NCBI RefSeq assembly: GCF_016482825.1
Contig: NZ_JAEMNV010000008.1
Span: 1-64,000, forward strand
Direction: 5' to 3'
DNA from: Antrihabitans stalagmiti
GTDB lineage: Bacteria > Actinomycetota > Actinomycetes > Mycobacteriales > Mycobacteriaceae
DNA: 64,000 nucleotides
Shown: one piece after another, positions 63,433-64,000 of the stretch
Layout: every line of letters starts with the position of its first letter
Position numbering within the stretch: the stretch's first letter is position 1
Program-made: the position numbers and the translations under genes
The notes under the pieces: generated by a model
Seen by the model: only the letters and a program-made list of their open reading frames with translations
What the model was told of the DNA's origin: nothing
The model's database searches: none

Positions 63433-64000
63433 TCACTTCCCAGCCCGATAGGCCCACACGCTCGGCGCAGCCAGTTCTCCCGATTCGAGCCACCGGTAGT
63501 CCCTCGCAATGCCCGAACCCGAATAGGCGCGCACGTAATTCCGCAGCGCAGCGCGGTCCACAGCACCGGAGTCGATACCCATCAGCATGATCGTCGCGAT
63601 GTCGTAGGCCTCGACCGCCCACAGTCCTGGTTGTGTGCCGTGGGCGGCGCGATAGGCGGCAGCGAAATCGTCGGGCGCGGGCGCGCAGCCACACGTCGCG
63701 ACGGTCTGCCCGTTCGTCTCCCTGTGGCTGTCGGCAAACTCGGGTCCGTACATGCCGTCGTCTCCTACGAGTACGACCGATGCGGCAATTCGCTTGCGCA
63801 GTTCGAGTGCGGTCGATTCGTCGGCGCTCAGGTAGACGGCGGCAGGCGCAGCCATATCGATGGCCTCGGCAACCGCGTCGAGCGAATCGATCTCGCCCGA
63901 GCAGTTCGGGTCTGCTTTTGCGCCGAGTACGGCTTGCACGTCGTCGGCTCGGACCCTACTGAGCTCGGCATCGGCATTGAGGACACATACCGATTCGAAG
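63433..64000 (-). CDS. periplasmic substrate-binding protein, C-terminal part (cut by window edge)
   Basis: The reading frame is open from the stop at 63433 to the right edge, with no start inside that must be used, so this is the last 188 or so residues of a longer gene. The visible sequence (AAPAAVYLSADESTALELRK, then ASVVLVGDDGMYGPEFADSH and GLWAVEAYDIATIMLMGIDS) fits the second lobe of a branched-chain-amino-acid-type binding protein. Three cysteines (NC, TCGCA) occur. A GTG at 63939 is an internal codon, not the start. It lies 54 bp before polA. Confidence 0.75.
   Translation of the reverse strand, partial: FESVCVLNADAELSRVRADDVQAVLGAKADPNCSGEIDSLDAVAEAIDMAAPAAVYLSADESTALELRKRIAASVVLVGDDGMYGPEFADSHRETNGQTVATCGCAPAPDDFAAAYRAAHGTQPGLWAVEAYDIATIMLMGIDSGAVDRAALRNYVRAYSGSGIARDYRWLESGELAAPSVWAYRAGK

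Overview
The window is a 64 kb piece of core chromosome from a high-GC mycolate-type actinobacterium, most likely Rhodococcus or a close relative in Nocardiaceae. This rests on gene content and protein resemblance: TyrS of exactly 424 residues, the argCJBDFRGH cluster, CoaE fused to a GrpB-like domain, a lipase/acyl-CoA synthetase fusion of the Mycobacterium tuberculosis Rv1683 type, and many leaderless genes with TANNNT -10 boxes. Gene order follows, in inverted orientation, the M. tuberculosis stretch from polA (Rv1629) to tyrS (Rv1689), with local insertions. I see no insertion sequence, prophage, CRISPR array or tRNA gene.

Layout, left to right. 1-414 holds the tandem promoters and leader of an rRNA operon whose 16S gene lies off the left edge. 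415-7826 matches Rv1683-Rv1689: tyrS, mpg, an ABC exporter with a TetR regulator, a Trm112-like protein and the lipase/acyl-CoA synthetase fusion. 7925-16436 is the arginine operon argC-J-B-D-F-R-G-H on the minus strand, mostly with 4-bp start/stop overlaps and a candidate ArgR box in front of argC. 16559-20386 has a peptide transporter, a lipoprotein cell-wall amidase and two unknown genes. 20438-26214 is translation: pheST, an rRNA methyltransferase, and infC-rpmI-rplT, with infC apparently starting at ATC. 26604-30525 has a DUF1844 protein and three alpha/beta hydrolases, one lacking its nucleophile serine.

30522-46023 is bounded by uvrA and uvrB. Both carry a clear RecA-NDp/PafBC-type promoter, as does polA in weaker form, so the window contains a small DNA-damage regulon. 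Between them lie a metallo-hydrolase, a MerR regulator, a DoxX-like protein with an 11-residue-repeat tail, a HelD-type RNA polymerase helicase, a universal stress protein, and a single-chain fusion of an extracellular hydrolase with an ABC ATPase plus its permease. 46169-50232 has a patatin gene preceded by a leader peptide and alternative RNA stems, then DUF402, crotonase, coaE and a possible small gene. 50319-57004 has rpsA, a methyltransferase, an SPFH (band-7) protein with a tiny Arc-type regulator and a 28-bp dyad operator, a TetR remnant, and a polar amino-acid ABC importer. 57148-64000 has a decarboxylating dehydrogenase, a transglutaminase, a 2H phosphoesterase, a thioredoxin, a YCII protein, polA, and the C-terminal part of a substrate-binding protein cut by the right edge.

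The points most worth following are the hydrolase-ABC fusion, the leader-peptide switch ahead of the patatin gene, the SPFH/Arc pair with its operator, the repeat-tailed DoxX protein, the ATC start of infC and the shared DNA-damage promoters.
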